In this document: piece after piece, positions 35,177-44,778 of the stretch
Position numbering within the stretch: the stretch's first letter is position 1
Layout: the number at the start of each line of letters is the position of its first letter
Assembly: GCA_016213785.1 (NCBI GenBank)
Contig: JACQZQ010000124.1
Coordinates: 1-55,424, forward strand
DNA: 55,424 nucleotides
Direction: 5' to 3'
Source of the DNA: Acidobacteriota bacterium
Lineage (GTDB): Bacteria > Acidobacteriota > Blastocatellia > Chloracidobacteriales > JADJPF01
Notes under the pieces: model-generated
What the model was told of the DNA's origin: nothing
The model's database searches: none
What the model saw: the letters and a program-made list of their open reading frames with translations, nothing else
Position numbers and translations under genes: made by a program

Positions 35177-35872
35177 ATGAATATTGTTTTTAAGGTCGCT
35201 TTTTTTCTTTTACTAATTTTTACCTTCCTAAACTTTCCTAAAACCATTTTTTGCCAAAGTAATACAACTAAGGGTAGAGTCCAGTTAAGACTAGTTGATC
35301 AGGCTCTTTTTGATGCAGCTTATTTAGGGGATGAAAAACTTGCCAAAGAAGCCTTAGCAGCAGGAGCAAACCCTAATGCTAAAAATGATACTGGCTATAC
35401 TCCATTAATATTTGCTGCTGATGCTAATCAAGATAATATAGTTAAGTTACTAATTCCTGCAAAAGCTGATATAAATGCTCAAGATGATAGTGGAAGAACT
35501 TCTTTAATGGTTGCGGCAATAAATAATAGCAATAAGGTTATAAAGCTTTTATTAGAGGCTAAAGCAGACACAAACTTAAAAGACCGTAGTGGAAGAACAG
35601 CCTTAATATATGCGGTTAATTCAGGTAATTCTCAGATAGCTAAAACCCTTATTTCAGCTAAAACTGATGTTGATGCTAGAGATAATCTTGACTCTACAGC
35701 TTTAATGTATGCAGTGGATTTTGGCGAAAGTAGTTTAGTTAAAATAGTCTTAAGTGCTAAACCTGATGTTAATGCTAAAGATAAAAATGGTCGTACTGCT
35801 CTATCTCGTGCAAAACAAAATGCTTATGGAAATATTATAAAATTACTTGAAGCCTCAGGAGCAAAATATTAG
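35177..35872 (+). CDS. Secreted ankyrin-repeat protein (231 aa)
   Basis: The ATG at 35177 begins a 25-residue signal peptide ending NFPKTIFCQ; a longer reading frame upstream runs through the terminator and is rejected. Residues about 55-227 hold five ankyrin repeats of about 33 residues, with motifs such as DDSGRTSLMVAA, DRSGRTALIYAV and DKNGRTALSRAK. It is probably a periplasmic or outer-membrane binding protein. Spacing matches the family. It has no ribosome binding site of its own and lies immediately after the preceding terminator. A bidirectional terminator follows. Confidence 0.8.
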   Translation: MNIVFKVAFFLLLIFTFLNFPKTIFCQSNTTKGRVQLRLVDQALFDAAYLGDEKLAKEALAAGANPNAKNDTGYTPLIFAADANQDNIVKLLIPAKADINAQDDSGRTSLMVAAINNSNKVIKLLLEAKADTNLKDRSGRTALIYAVNSGNSQIAKTLISAKTDVDARDNLDSTALMYAVDFGESSLVKIVLSAKPDVNAKDKNGRTALSRAKQNAYGNIIKLLEASGAKY

Positions 35873-35898
35873 CTTAAGAAAAACTTTATTTAATTTCT

Positions 35899-35943
35899 AA
35901 TCCTGGGCTTTTTAGTCCCTTTAAGAACAAACAGCCCAGGATT
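35899..35943. terminator. Bidirectional terminator
   Basis: An 11-bp perfect stem (35899-35909 with 35933-35943) with a 23-nt loop between convergent genes. On the plus strand it ends in TTTTT. Confidence 0.65.
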
Positions 35944-35957
35944 TTTAGAAAATTAAA

Positions 35958-37394
35958 TTATTTTGCAAGTTCTATATAAGCAGCCATAGAAACTTTTTTG
36001 GTTACAGGGTCAGTAAGTGAGGCAAATTTTTCTTGTCCAATAGAAGACATAAGACCTTCTCTTGGAACAGATAGATGTAATTTACCATCTACTACAGGTT
36101 CTAAACTGCTATCTGGATCAGAAACCATTGCAATCCACTGTTTTGTTTCTTGACGAATACGTGCCCAATCACCTTCTGCTTTTTGATGTTCCGTAGTTAA
36201 CTCACTTTGTAGAGCATTAAGAGTAGACTCATCATTTGTATCACTATCTGCGGCTTGCCAAATTCGACGCATATAGCTACGGAAACTGTCTAATCTATTC
36301 ATTGAGTGAAATTCACCAACAAAACCACGATCAACAGCATTAAGAAAATTAAATTTCAAATCACCAAAAGCTTGTGTAAGCGGAGCAAAACTTTCATTAT
36401 TTAACTCACTTGAGCCTGTAAGTAACTCTTGCCAACGCCAAGCGCTACCAGTAAATGGCATTGCACCAGTATATTGAGAAAGATAAAGTGCAGTATCAGT
36501 ACTTACACCAGCACGAACAGCAAGTATTTGAGCAGCAGTTTCAACTAATTTTCTTTCAACTTCTTCTGGGACTACTATAGAAGTTTCTTCCTTACCTAGT
36601 TGTTCAAAATAAGGCAAGGTTAGCGCAATTTCTTGATCCGTCATATGAGAACAAATTTGACGCAACTGTGATTCTCTAGCTTCACTGGATTCAGCACGAA
36701 TAACCTTATGTAATTCATTAGCATATTCTTCGCGCAGTCCTTCTATAGTCTCACTAGAAATCTCTTTTCCTTTTGAGCGCCCATAAGAAGCCGCAAGAAA
36801 ATCCAGTTGTAACTTATCATCAAACATCCCTGGATTAGGAACAAGCTTTACTAGCCCTGAATTTAAGGCTGGGCCAAGTAAATATAAGAAATAAATCAGC
36901 TTATAAGTATCAATCTTAAATAGATCTGGGTTTTGTATAGGATTAAGCTTAGGCACTTTAGAGTAAGGATTATAAAAGGGCACTATAACTAATAATTCAT
37001 CTACATAAAGCCCCATTCTTGCAATATTATGACTAGTAAGCTGTGAATCTACATCCCCAACATAAAAAGCTCTTAGCTTTTCTCCTCTGGGAAGTAAACT
37101 TAATAAATCAGTATTTTGTGGGTAAAGTTCTGCAATTATTCTATAAAACCTTGCTACTTGCTCAGCAGAAATATTACGTTTAACATCTTTCCATCTAAAA
37201 CCACGTTTTAGACCAAACACTTCTGCAACAGCATAAAGTAGTAATACATTGCGTTCCAACAAGTTACGCATTACAGGAGTAGCTCTTTGTTGAGCTTTTT
37301 CTTGTGAAGCATAATTTGTATCACCATGACATTTTTTATATTTTTTTCCGCTCCCACATGGACAAGGATCATTACGGCCAATTTTCCCTGGCAT
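35958..37394 (-). CDS. SEC-C zinc-motif protein (478 aa)
   Basis: The N-terminus is a SEC-C zinc motif, [17 protein letters not shown], with C11, C13, C22 and H23. This motif is found at the end of SecA and in many otherwise unrelated proteins. The remaining 450 residues are soluble, mostly helical and not recognised. There is no signal peptide or membrane helix. It lacks an obvious enzymatic signature; a chaperone or ribosome-associated role is only inference. AGGAGG lies 11 bp before the ATG. The BI-1 gene on the same strand lies upstream, 188 bp away. Confidence 0.7.
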   Translation of the reverse strand: MPGKIGRNDPCPCGSGKKYKKCHGDTNYASQEKAQQRATPVMRNLLERNVLLLYAVAEVFGLKRGFRWKDVKRNISAEQVARFYRIIAELYPQNTDLLSLLPRGEKLRAFYVGDVDSQLTSHNIARMGLYVDELLVIVPFYNPYSKVPKLNPIQNPDLFKIDTYKLIYFLYLLGPALNSGLVKLVPNPGMFDDKLQLDFLAASYGRSKGKEISSETIEGLREEYANELHKVIRAESSEARESQLRQICSHMTDQEIALTLPYFEQLGKEETSIVVPEEVERKLVETAAQILAVRAGVSTDTALYLSQYTGAMPFTGSAWRWQELLTGSSELNNESFAPLTQAFGDLKFNFLNAVDRGFVGEFHSMNRLDSFRSYMRRIWQAADSDTNDESTLNALQSELTTEHQKAEGDWARIRQETKQWIAMVSDPDSSLEPVVDGKLHLSVPREGLMSSIGQEKFASLTDPVTKKVSMAAYIELAK

Positions 37395-37552
37395 TAACTA
37401 ATAAACCTCCTAAATTATTGCTATTTATTTCTAAGTTTTCTGAAATTATGAAAAAGAATAGCTCAAATCTTATAACAAAATCTTTGTGTGATTTACTCGT
37501 TTTTGCGGGATAAAAGGAAATCAGGAGGAAATTAGCAAGAAAATAGGTAGAT

Positions 37553-37579
37553 TTAAGAACCTGACTAGCAGGTTCTTAA
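37553..37579 (-). terminator. Intrinsic terminator of the BI-1 gene
   Basis: A perfect 11-bp stem (37553-37563 with 37569-37579) with a 5-nt loop, 3 bp after the minus-strand stop codon. Sequence beyond it is only moderately T-rich on the minus strand. Confidence 0.6.
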
Positions 37580-37582
37580 GTG

Positions 37583-38311
37583 TTAATCTCTACGACCATT
37601 TAAGATTCTAAGCAGTGCCATAAAAATGTTAAATGCATCTAGAAAAAGGTCTAAAGCGCCTGCTACATACTCATTTGTAGGATAACGGTGAATTATTTGT
37701 TGAGTGTCATAAAGCACATAACCAGAAAATAATATTAAAGTGGTTACAGCTATACCAAAAGAAAAAGCACTTGAAACTAGGAAAATATTTAATATCCCAG
37801 ATAAAATCACCACAATTAAACCAACTGTTAGCATACCACTAAGAAAACTAAAATCTTTTTTAGTAACAAATGCATAAGTCGTTAAACCACCAAATATGCC
37901 TGTAGTCAAAATAGCAGCCTGCCAAATAGAGTTTGGGTTATTTACTGCAATAATAGCAAGTAGTGGTGAGATAAATATTCCTATTAAAGTAGTAAAAGCA
38001 AAAAGTGCCACTAAATTAACAACCGGAACTAGCCTAACAGCTTGAGCACCAATAATAGCCCCAATTAAAAGGAAAAATGCAATCCAACGATTTTCAATTA
38101 CTGCAATCATTAGCGATGGAAAGCTAAAACCTACCCCTACACCAACACCTGAAAATAAAATACCTGCAAAAAATAATGCATATACTTTACGAACAAAACC
38201 CATTCTTTCACTAACAGTAGCATTTGCTGCTGTCATTTGTTGCATTTCATTATAAGGATCTTGGCCTGACCAACCTGTTTGCTGTTTTTGATCCTGAAAA
38301 AAACCACTCAT
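37583..38311 (-). CDS. Bax inhibitor-1 (BI-1/YccA) family membrane protein
   Basis: The 242-residue protein has seven hydrophobic segments with the family blocks VRKVYALFFAGILFSGVGV, GIFGGLTTYAFVTKKDFSFL, LFSGYVLYDTQQIIHRYP and the C-terminal ALDLFLDAFNIFMALLRIL. YccA in E. coli modulates the FtsH protease, and BI-1 relatives conduct Ca2+. The function here is inferred from that. Residues D207 and D208-like acids in the DTQ and DLF segments match the pH-sensing positions. AAAGGAGT lies 7 bp before the ATG. It is divergent from the XPB-like gene. Confidence 0.9.
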   Translation of the reverse strand: MSGFFQDQKQQTGWSGQDPYNEMQQMTAANATVSERMGFVRKVYALFFAGILFSGVGVGVGFSFPSLMIAVIENRWIAFFLLIGAIIGAQAVRLVPVVNLVALFAFTTLIGIFISPLLAIIAVNNPNSIWQAAILTTGIFGGLTTYAFVTKKDFSFLSGMLTVGLIVVILSGILNIFLVSSAFSFGIAVTTLILFSGYVLYDTQQIIHRYPTNEYVAGALDLFLDAFNIFMALLRILNGRRD

Positions 38312-38538
38312 ATAGTACTCCTTTTTTTCTAACTTAATTTTTGTTTTTTAACTTATTTTAAGCTTTATTCCTTACATAATAGCCTATAAATTAATTTTAT
38401 CAATTTATTTTTTGATCAAAACCTAGATTTTGAAAAGATTAAATAAAGGCCGTTATTTTTCATGAAAAAGATTCGCTTTACAGCTAAAATTGAGCTTGCA
38501 AATATTTAAGTTAATTTTTCTAATGGCTAATTAATTAA

Positions 38539-40035
38539 ATGGCGACTTCTCTTAGGTTTGATCAAGGAACACTTGTTTTAGAAGGATTTACTAAACTACC
38601 ATCCATAATAGAACCATACTTTTACTATGATGCTAGGATTGATGCTTATAGAGCTTCGGCTCATCATTACTACGAAATACTTAATAGAGTTAAAAACCTT
38701 ATTACTACTAATAAAGCGCCTAGATATCGCCGCCCAAAACTTGAAATAGCACTTTCTTTAACAGCCTACCCTCATCAGCAAGAAGCACTAAATAGCTGGA
38801 AAGAGGCTAAAGGTCGTGGTGTTATTGTACTTCCAACAGGTGCAGGAAAAAGCCTTGTAGGAGTACTAGCAATCGCCTGGGCTGCTCGAAGTGCTCTAGT
38901 AGTTGTACCGACTCTAGATCTAATGCATCAATGGTATGCACTACTAAAAGCCAATTTTCCTGATGTTGAAATAGGCTTAATTGGTGGGGGCTACCATGAA
39001 GTTTGTGACTTAAGTGTAGCTACTTATGATTCTGCTGCTAGGCATATGGAGAGATTTGGAAATCAATTTGGGACATTAGTTTTTGATGAAGTTCATCATT
39101 TGCCTACTGAATTTTACCGGGTAATTGCAGAATTTTCTATTGCTCCTTTTAGACTTGGACTTACGGCTACACCTGAGCGTCTAGATTCACGCCATGAAGA
39201 GCTACCATCTTTAATTGGTTCAATGGTTTATCGTCGTGAAGCATTAGAGCTTGCAGGTGATGTTTTAGCACCTTTTCAAATTCGTAGACTCTATGTTGAA
39301 CTCTCAGGGGCAGAACGCCAAGCTTACGAAAAAGCACTAGAGCTAAGAGATCTTTTTTTAAGGCAAAATAATATTTCCTTAAGAACTTTGGTTGGCTGGC
39401 AGCACTTTGTAATGCATTCTGCTCGTAGCCCTATAGGCCGTCAAGCAATGAAGGCACACCGCCAAGCACGCCGTCTTGCTCAGGCTGCACCAGCTAAATT
39501 ACGTACGCTAGAAGCTATTCTTGCTCAACACCATTTAGAAAAAACTGTTATTTTTACCGAAGATAATGCAACAGCTTATGAAATATCTAAAACCTTTCTA
39601 ATCCCTTGCATTACCCATCAAACACGTGTTAAAGAACGTCAACAAATTTTAGAGTTTTTTCGCTCTGGAACTTATCAGACTTTGGTAACGAGTAAAGTCC
39701 TTAATGAAGGTGTAGATGTTCCTGATGCATCAGTTGGAGTAATTCTTTCTGGTAGTTCGGTTAATAGAGAGTTTGTACAAAGACTGGGGAGAATTTTACG
39801 TAAATCTGAAGGAAAGCGAGCAATTTTATATGAAGTAGTGACACGTAATACTCAAGAAGAGCGTGCTGCACAGCGTCGAAGAGGAAATGTTTTAGCAAAT
39901 TCTGATTTAGCAAGCTCTGATGAAGAAATTTTTATAGATTCTAAAGGTGTTAAAAGTAAAAACACTAAAGATAAAACTAATAATGATGAATTACCTTTAT
40001 TTAATGTACTTGAAGATTCTAAGGAGAATACTTAA
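38539..40035 (+). CDS. XPB-type SF2 DNA helicase
   Basis: The 498-residue protein has an N-terminal damage-recognition-like region and two RecA-like domains. Walker A is PTGAGKS (99-105), motif II is DEVH (183-186), motif III is LTATPER and motif VI is QRLGRILR near residue 415. This pattern, with the short insertion between domains, is that of XPB/ERCC3 helicases of archaea and some bacteria. They unwind or reel DNA, at a junction or damage site, using ATP. The Lys/Asn-rich C-terminus is probably disordered. The gene is followed after 2 bp by its Bax1 partner, so they form an operon. Confidence 0.9.
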   Translation: MATSLRFDQGTLVLEGFTKLPSIIEPYFYYDARIDAYRASAHHYYEILNRVKNLITTNKAPRYRRPKLEIALSLTAYPHQQEALNSWKEAKGRGVIVLPTGAGKSLVGVLAIAWAARSALVVVPTLDLMHQWYALLKANFPDVEIGLIGGGYHEVCDLSVATYDSAARHMERFGNQFGTLVFDEVHHLPTEFYRVIAEFSIAPFRLGLTATPERLDSRHEELPSLIGSMVYRREALELAGDVLAPFQIRRLYVELSGAERQAYEKALELRDLFLRQNNISLRTLVGWQHFVMHSARSPIGRQAMKAHRQARRLAQAAPAKLRTLEAILAQHHLEKTVIFTEDNATAYEISKTFLIPCITHQTRVKERQQILEFFRSGTYQTLVTSKVLNEGVDVPDASVGVILSGSSVNREFVQRLGRILRKSEGKRAILYEVVTRNTQEERAAQRRRGNVLANSDLASSDEEIFIDSKGVKSKNTKDKTNNDELPLFNVLEDSKENT

Positions 40036-40037
40036 AC

Positions 40038-41207
40038 TTGTTACCTTCTGATTTGCTACGCTATACAACAAAATCTGGACAAGCCTATCCCTTTTACTTA
40101 AAAGGAGATCGTGCTGGTTGGGCAGAAAAAGTCTTACAAGTTTTTTCCTCTCATATAGGACAAACACGAGGAGATTTAGATGAAGCGCTAAAAGCCCTAG
40201 AAGGTGATTCTCCTGATTATCAACTAGTTAGAGGTTTAGCTCATTTATTAGCAGAAGATGCAAATTTTTCTGTTACCTCCCCCATAGAGCCTGAAACTTT
40301 GCGTCGAGAAGCGTTTTTACTAGCTAAAGAACGAGGTCATACAACAAAACAAGTTGAAGAAACCTTTTCAGAACTTGCAGTTAAATATAATTTGCCTATA
40401 GAAACCATTCCTGATGCCCTTTACTCTGATTTACCAGAAAACCATATTTTGACCTCAGTACCAGAATTAACTCCAGAACAATTAGTTAATTTATATAATC
40501 TAGCTCAAGCTCAAGGGCTACTTTACTATGCTAAATGGCTAGTAGTAAATGCCTATAGAAATGTGCCTGGGGAATATCGCCGTTTATTTCATCGCTTAAA
40601 GCTTTTTGGGTTGATGTATACGGTAGAGGGCAATTTAGATGATGGATATAGAGTCCATGTTGATGGGCCAGCTAGTCTATTTCACCAAACCCGCCGTTAT
40701 GGGGTAAAAATGGCTGCTTTTCTTCCAGCACTACTACAAATAACTCGTTGGGCTATGGAAGCAGAGCTTGAGATAAAAGGTAAAAAAGTAATTTATAGCC
40801 TTACATCAGAATCAGCCTTAAAATCTAATGCTGCTAAACCTCCTGTTTATGATAGTTTACTAGAAAGTTCCTTTGTTGAGCGCTGGATAAAAGAAGAAAC
40901 TCATTGGGCATTAGAACGCGAGGTAGAGATAGTTGACTTAAAAGGGACTGTTTTTGTCCCTGATTTTGCTTTGCGTCATAAGGATGGTAGAGTAACTCAT
41001 GTAGAAATCGTAGGATTTTGGCATCCTGATTACTTAAAACGTAAATTTGATAAAGCCCGCAAAGCAGGAATGAAAAACTTATTATTAGCTGTATCTGAAC
41101 GACTTAATGTAACTAATGAGCATCTAGAGGGTATTCTTGGGCCTGTAATTTTTTTTAAGGGAAAACTTGAACCTAAAGCTGTTTTAGATGTAATAGAAAA
41201 TCTTTGA
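40038..41207 (+). CDS. Bax1/DUF790 nuclease partner of XPB
   Basis: Bax1 is a nuclease that binds XPB in archaea and cuts DNA in a bubble or fork structure. The 389-residue protein carries the PD-(D/E)xK-like signature PDFALRHKDGRVTHVEIVGFW, with Asp in VPDF, Glu in HVEIV, and YLKRKFDKARKAG at the end. The N-terminus has DLLRYTTKSGQAYPFYL. It starts at TTG 2 bp after the helicase stop, with AAGGAG 12 bp upstream; an ATG start further in is possible but would lose a conserved block. Together the two proteins probably form a repair machine analogous to nucleotide excision repair. Confidence 0.88.
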   Translation: MLPSDLLRYTTKSGQAYPFYLKGDRAGWAEKVLQVFSSHIGQTRGDLDEALKALEGDSPDYQLVRGLAHLLAEDANFSVTSPIEPETLRREAFLLAKERGHTTKQVEETFSELAVKYNLPIETIPDALYSDLPENHILTSVPELTPEQLVNLYNLAQAQGLLYYAKWLVVNAYRNVPGEYRRLFHRLKLFGLMYTVEGNLDDGYRVHVDGPASLFHQTRRYGVKMAAFLPALLQITRWAMEAELEIKGKKVIYSLTSESALKSNAAKPPVYDSLLESSFVERWIKEETHWALEREVEIVDLKGTVFVPDFALRHKDGRVTHVEIVGFWHPDYLKRKFDKARKAGMKNLLLAVSERLNVTNEHLEGILGPVIFFKGKLEPKAVLDVIENL

Positions 41208-41310
41208 AATATCCTAAGAATTTTAGGTTTACTCTTAAGGATTTTTAGGGACGGGGCTTTCTCGCTAAAGATTGGCAAAAAATTTGCTAGCAAGTAAAAA
41301 TGCTTTGGAC

Positions 41311-41338
41311 TAGTTCCCAGGATGGCTCCTGGGAACTA
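41311..41338 (-). terminator. Perfect 12-bp hairpin after the duplicated-domain gene
   Basis: TAGTTCCCAGGA (41311-41322) and TCCTGGGAACTA (41327-41338) pair with a TGGC loop. It lies 8 bp beyond the minus-strand stop. No T-tract follows directly on either strand, so termination would rely on the GC-rich stem. Confidence 0.55.
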
Positions 41339-41346
41339 CAAGATAA

Positions 41347-42045
41347 TTACTTAATCACGCCTTGTTCTGTTCCTGTGGCATTAGTTCCATATATTCCCCA
41401 CTTACCATTAGCAAGTCCATCATTTGTAATTTCATATTGAATTACCCCACATTTCTCACTTGCATTTGTTCCCCAAGCAACAGAAACTAAAGGCCCTGTT
41501 TTTAATCCAATACCTTCATATTGACTTCCAGCATTCCAAGAAAATTGATAAACAGGCCCTTGAGCAGTAACTTGTAGTGCTCCTTTATAAACACTTCCAT
41601 TAAGATTTGTACCTTGTATTGTATAGCTACCTGTAATATCTTTACCTCCACCTTTAGCAAACTCTGAACCTAGAGCAGATTGACCAGCAACTGTCCAAAT
41701 ACCTTCTAAACCTTTACCTGGTGAATGACTATAAACTACCAAACTACAGCTTTTACCACCCCAAGTCGCAGTTAGAATACTAGCTGTAACAATACCTATT
41801 CCTTCATAAATACTACCACCAACATTCCACTTTAATGTAACACCTTCTATATCAGCATTTGGAGAATTAAGCTTTCTAGATCTAACCTCTAAAGTGCCTG
41901 AATAAGCAGATTTATCAAAATTAGTCCCTTTGATTGAAAGGGTTCTATTAAAATTTCTTTGCGGTTCGGGTTTAATTGCTGGGGTAGTTTGAAAAGTAAA
42001 AATTACTGCTACTAGTGCTAAAGCCAAAATATATAAACGTTTCAT
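41347..42045 (-). CDS. Exported protein with two tandem beta-rich repeats (232 aa)
   Basis: Residues 1-24 are a signal peptide. The mature part is a duplicated domain of about 85-95 residues. Both copies contain an I.GTN...Y.G.L.V pattern, a W, then YEGIG followed by LxxxAWG and a final Y-containing strand. The first copy spans about 36-130 and the second about 135-232. Similar proteins are widespread but uncharacterised. It is likely a periplasmic or surface beta protein. GGGAGG lies 6 bp before the ATG. Nothing in the surroundings suggests a function. Confidence 0.65.
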   Translation of the reverse strand: MKRLYILALALVAVIFTFQTTPAIKPEPQRNFNRTLSIKGTNFDKSAYSGTLEVRSRKLNSPNADIEGVTLKWNVGGSIYEGIGIVTASILTATWGGKSCSLVVYSHSPGKGLEGIWTVAGQSALGSEFAKGGGKDITGSYTIQGTNLNGSVYKGALQVTAQGPVYQFSWNAGSQYEGIGLKTGPLVSVAWGTNASEKCGVIQYEITNDGLANGKWGIYGTNATGTEQGVIK

Positions 42046-42511
42046 TTATTCCTCCCAAAATATAGAGTTAATTACAGGGGTCTATTAACTCAATGATTTG
42101 ATTTTCCGAAAACTTAAAAATGGTTTACGAGGTTGCAGCTTGGACTATTATATACAAATGAAAACATTTAAATAAAAACAAAAGTAACTAATTTATTTTT
42201 AAAAGAGAAGTAACCCTATCAAGTTCATAACGTGAAGCAAATGCTTATTTGGTTTTCTGTTTGTATTTTGTCCATTTTAATATTTAACTTTTCCATATTC
42301 CTCGTCTATTTTGTTTATTCTTCTGCTAATTTCTTTCTTCGCTATGTATTACACATATTACGAAAATCAAACTATTAATTTTATCCAAAGTCTAGCGTTG
42401 AAGCGATTGACAGCAGTTTAAGATAAAAGGATACTACAAAACTTAAGGCATTGTCTTAATTTAATTTATCTTAGTTTTATCTTAAATTTAACTTATATTT
42501 TGGAGGATGTA
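42046..42511. other. Gene-free region before the aldehyde dehydrogenase
   Basis: The 466-bp gap is strongly AT-rich. It contains a plausible promoter (42407-42435) and an inverted repeat (42417-42428 and 42475-42486). A 48-codon hydrophobic open frame at 42232-42378 (GTG start) has no ribosome binding site and is not called. Confidence 0.55.
42407..42435 (+). promoter_or_regulatory. Sigma-70-like promoter of the aldehyde dehydrogenase gene
   Basis: A perfect TTGACA at 42407-42412 is separated by 17 bp from GATACT at 42430-42435, a four-of-six match to TATAAT. The 5' untranslated region would be about 70 nt. A perfect 12-bp inverted repeat (42417-42428 with 42475-42486) overlaps the spacer and could be an operator. 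Confidence 0.5.
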
Positions 42512-43954
42512 ATGGAAGCGTCTAAACAACAACTCACAGCTAAGGTTTATGACAAGATTTATATTAATGGCAAATGGGTAGAGTCAAGCGGAAAAGATTT
42601 TTTAGATGTAACTAATTCTACTAGCGAAGAAGTTATAGCTCGTGTTCCAAGTGGCACAGCAGAAGATGTAGCAGCCGCAGTAGCAGCTGCTAAAGCAGCA
42701 TTTGAAGGCTGGTCAAACACTCCTAAAGAAGAACGTGCTAATTACTTAAGAGCAGTAGCAGAAAAGCTAGGAAATCGTGTTGAGGAGTTAGCAGAAATTA
42801 TTTCCAAAGAAGTTGGTATGCCGCTTCAACTCTCTTCAATGGTTCAAGTCGGTATGCCAAGTATGAATTTAGGTTTTTATGCTGATCTCTTAAGCGGATA
42901 TCAGTTTGAAGAACAAGTAGGAAATTCCCTAGTAGTGCGTGAGGCTGTTGGTGTAGTTGGCTGTATTACCCCTTGGAATTACCCTTTACACCAAGTTATT
43001 GCTAAAGTTGCCCCTGCTCTGGCTGCTGGCTGTACTGTAGTACTTAAGCCTAGCGAGGTAGCCCCAATTACAGCATTTATTTTAGCAGAACTCTTTGACG
43101 AAGCTGGGCTTCCTGCTGGTGTTTTTAATTTAGTTTGTGGGCTAGGTCATGTAGTAGGTGAAGCAATAGCCGCTCACCCTGATGTAGATATGGTTTCCTT
43201 TACTGGCTCAACCCGCGCAGGTAAACGAGTTAGCGAACTTGCTGCTCAAACTATAAAACGTGTATCTCTTGAACTTGGTGGTAAATCTGCTAACGTAATC
43301 CTAGATGATGCTAATTTTGAAAAAGCTGTTCGTAATGGTGTTAATAACTGTTACTTTAACTCAGGACAAACTTGTTCAGCATTAACTAGAATGCTTGTTC
43401 CTAAAGAGCGCCATGATGAAGCAGTCGTTATTGCTAAAAAGACTGCTGAAGCTTTTGCAGTAGGCGACCCATTAGCAGGCTCAGAACTTGGCCCACTAGT
43501 TTCAGAAACTCAACGTGACCGTGTACGTGGTTATATTAAAAAAGGTATTGAAGAAGGTGCAACTCTTGTAACAGGCGGTGCTGAAGCTCCTGAAGGACTG
43601 GAAAAAGGCTACTTTATCCGACCCACAGTTTTTGCTAATGTAAATAATAGTATGACAATTGCTAGAGAAGAAATTTTCGGCCCAGTGCTTTCCATAATCC
43701 CTTATGAAAATGAAGATGATGCTGTAAGGATTGCAAATGATACTATTTATGGTTTAGGGGGGGGAGTTTGGTCAAAAGATGTTGAGCGAGCTAAAAGAGT
43801 CGCTCGCCGTCTTCGCACAGGCCAAGTAGATATAAATGGTGGAGATTTTAACCCTCTAGCACCATTTGGTGGTTATAAACAATCTGGTAATGGCCGTGAA
43901 TTAGGTAAATTTGGTTTTGAAGAATATCTTGAAATCAAATCAATGCAGCTATAA
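42512..43954 (+). CDS. NAD(P)-dependent aldehyde dehydrogenase
   Basis: The start is ATG 42512 with GGAGG 6 bp upstream; a TTG four codons earlier overlaps the ribosome binding site and is rejected. The 480-residue protein has the oxyanion-site Asn N155 (PWNYP), [11 protein letters not shown], the general base E254 (LELGGKS) and nucleophile C288 (NSGQTC). It oxidises an aldehyde to the acid, passing electrons to NAD(P)+. The specific substrate cannot be read, though the overall sequence is close to broad-specificity or betaine-aldehyde-type members. It stands alone, with its own promoter and a strong terminator. Confidence 0.92.
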   Translation: MEASKQQLTAKVYDKIYINGKWVESSGKDFLDVTNSTSEEVIARVPSGTAEDVAAAVAAAKAAFEGWSNTPKEERANYLRAVAEKLGNRVEELAEIISKEVGMPLQLSSMVQVGMPSMNLGFYADLLSGYQFEEQVGNSLVVREAVGVVGCITPWNYPLHQVIAKVAPALAAGCTVVLKPSEVAPITAFILAELFDEAGLPAGVFNLVCGLGHVVGEAIAAHPDVDMVSFTGSTRAGKRVSELAAQTIKRVSLELGGKSANVILDDANFEKAVRNGVNNCYFNSGQTCSALTRMLVPKERHDEAVVIAKKTAEAFAVGDPLAGSELGPLVSETQRDRVRGYIKKGIEEGATLVTGGAEAPEGLEKGYFIRPTVFANVNNSMTIAREEIFGPVLSIIPYENEDDAVRIANDTIYGLGGGVWSKDVERAKRVARRLRTGQVDINGGDFNPLAPFGGYKQSGNGRELGKFGFEEYLEIKSMQL

Positions 43955-43997
43955 GTAGCTTATTTTCTTTTAGTTACTTTATATTGTTGGTTTTAAT

Positions 43998-44033
43998 AAA
44001 ATAGGGTTTGAATAAAGATTCAAACCCTATTTT
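43998..44033 (+). terminator. Strong intrinsic terminator
   Basis: A perfect 16-bp stem (43998-44013 with 44018-44033), AAAG loop, then a T-rich tract, 44 bp after the aldehyde dehydrogenase stop. Confidence 0.9.
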
Positions 44034-44189
44034 TATTTCTAATAACTATCTCTATAGCTTTAGGTTCTTTAATTATTGTTTTTCGTATTTCAAATGGAAT
44101 TAGTCGTCACTCTCTTCTATCTAATTTCCTAATTAAATTTTTCATTTTATATTACCATCAAGTTTGAAATTAAATTCTTGGAGGTTATT

Positions 44190-44711
44190 ATGAAAAAAGG
44201 ACTTATTGTTTCTACAATTATTTTTGCTCTAGCTATTAGCTTACTTTGTTTCTCTAGCGTATTTGCTCAGGGTAGTCAGCGTCAACGAACAGGCTCTTTT
44301 AGGAGCATATTACAAACGGTTTTTGCCATAGGTGATGAGCTTAGAGCTTTAGCTAAAGATGTAAATCTATCTGCTAGTCAAAAACAACAAATTAAAACTA
44401 TTGTTCTTACAGCTAAACCACAAGCACAGCAGTTACATTCTCAACTAGAAACTAAGCGTAAAGAACTACGTAGCGCCTTATTGGAAATAAATCCAAACCA
44501 AACACAAATACAAGTTATAGGCCAAGACATTGCTAATATAAGCTCTCAAATGGTAACTTTTCGTATTCAAACAGCTTCACAAATCACTCAAGTATTAACA
44601 CCAGAACAAAAAGACATTGCTCTTAAAGATTTAACTGAAATAGATCCATTAATTGATCAACTAAAAGAAGAAATTCAAGCTCTAGCAATAAATTCTCCAT
44701 TGATGAAATAA
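44190..44711 (+). CDS. Spy/CpxP-like periplasmic protein
   Basis: The start at ATG 44190 with GGAGG about 8 bp upstream is chosen over a TTG 12 bp before it. Residues 1-26 are a signal peptide ending SVFAQG. The mature 147 residues are all-helical, with an LTxxQ-like motif at both ends, LSASQKQQI and LTPEQKDIA, as in Spy/CpxP proteins. These act as ATP-independent periplasmic chaperones or stress-response modulators. It is followed by the LytS-type kinase gene, whose signal might include envelope stress. A long terminator lies between them. Confidence 0.75.
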   Translation: MKKGLIVSTIIFALAISLLCFSSVFAQGSQRQRTGSFRSILQTVFAIGDELRALAKDVNLSASQKQQIKTIVLTAKPQAQQLHSQLETKRKELRSALLEINPNQTQIQVIGQDIANISSQMVTFRIQTASQITQVLTPEQKDIALKDLTEIDPLIDQLKEEIQALAINSPLMK

Positions 44712-44721
44712 TTAAGTTACT

Positions 44722-44766
44722 GTAAAAATTAAATTCTCTTTACTTGTAAAGGAATTTAATTTTTAC
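44722..44766 (+). terminator. Long intrinsic terminator
   Basis: A 21-bp stem with one bulged base and a 2-nt loop from 44722 to 44766, AT-rich, directly before the histidine kinase start. Confidence 0.75.
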
Positions 44767-44778
44767 ACCTTCTAATTT

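Noticed and set aside
42232-42378. 48-codon hydrophobic open frame with a GTG start
   Set aside because: No ribosome binding site, no ATG with good spacing, and composition like the surrounding AT-rich gap. It could be a small membrane protein, but support is too weak.
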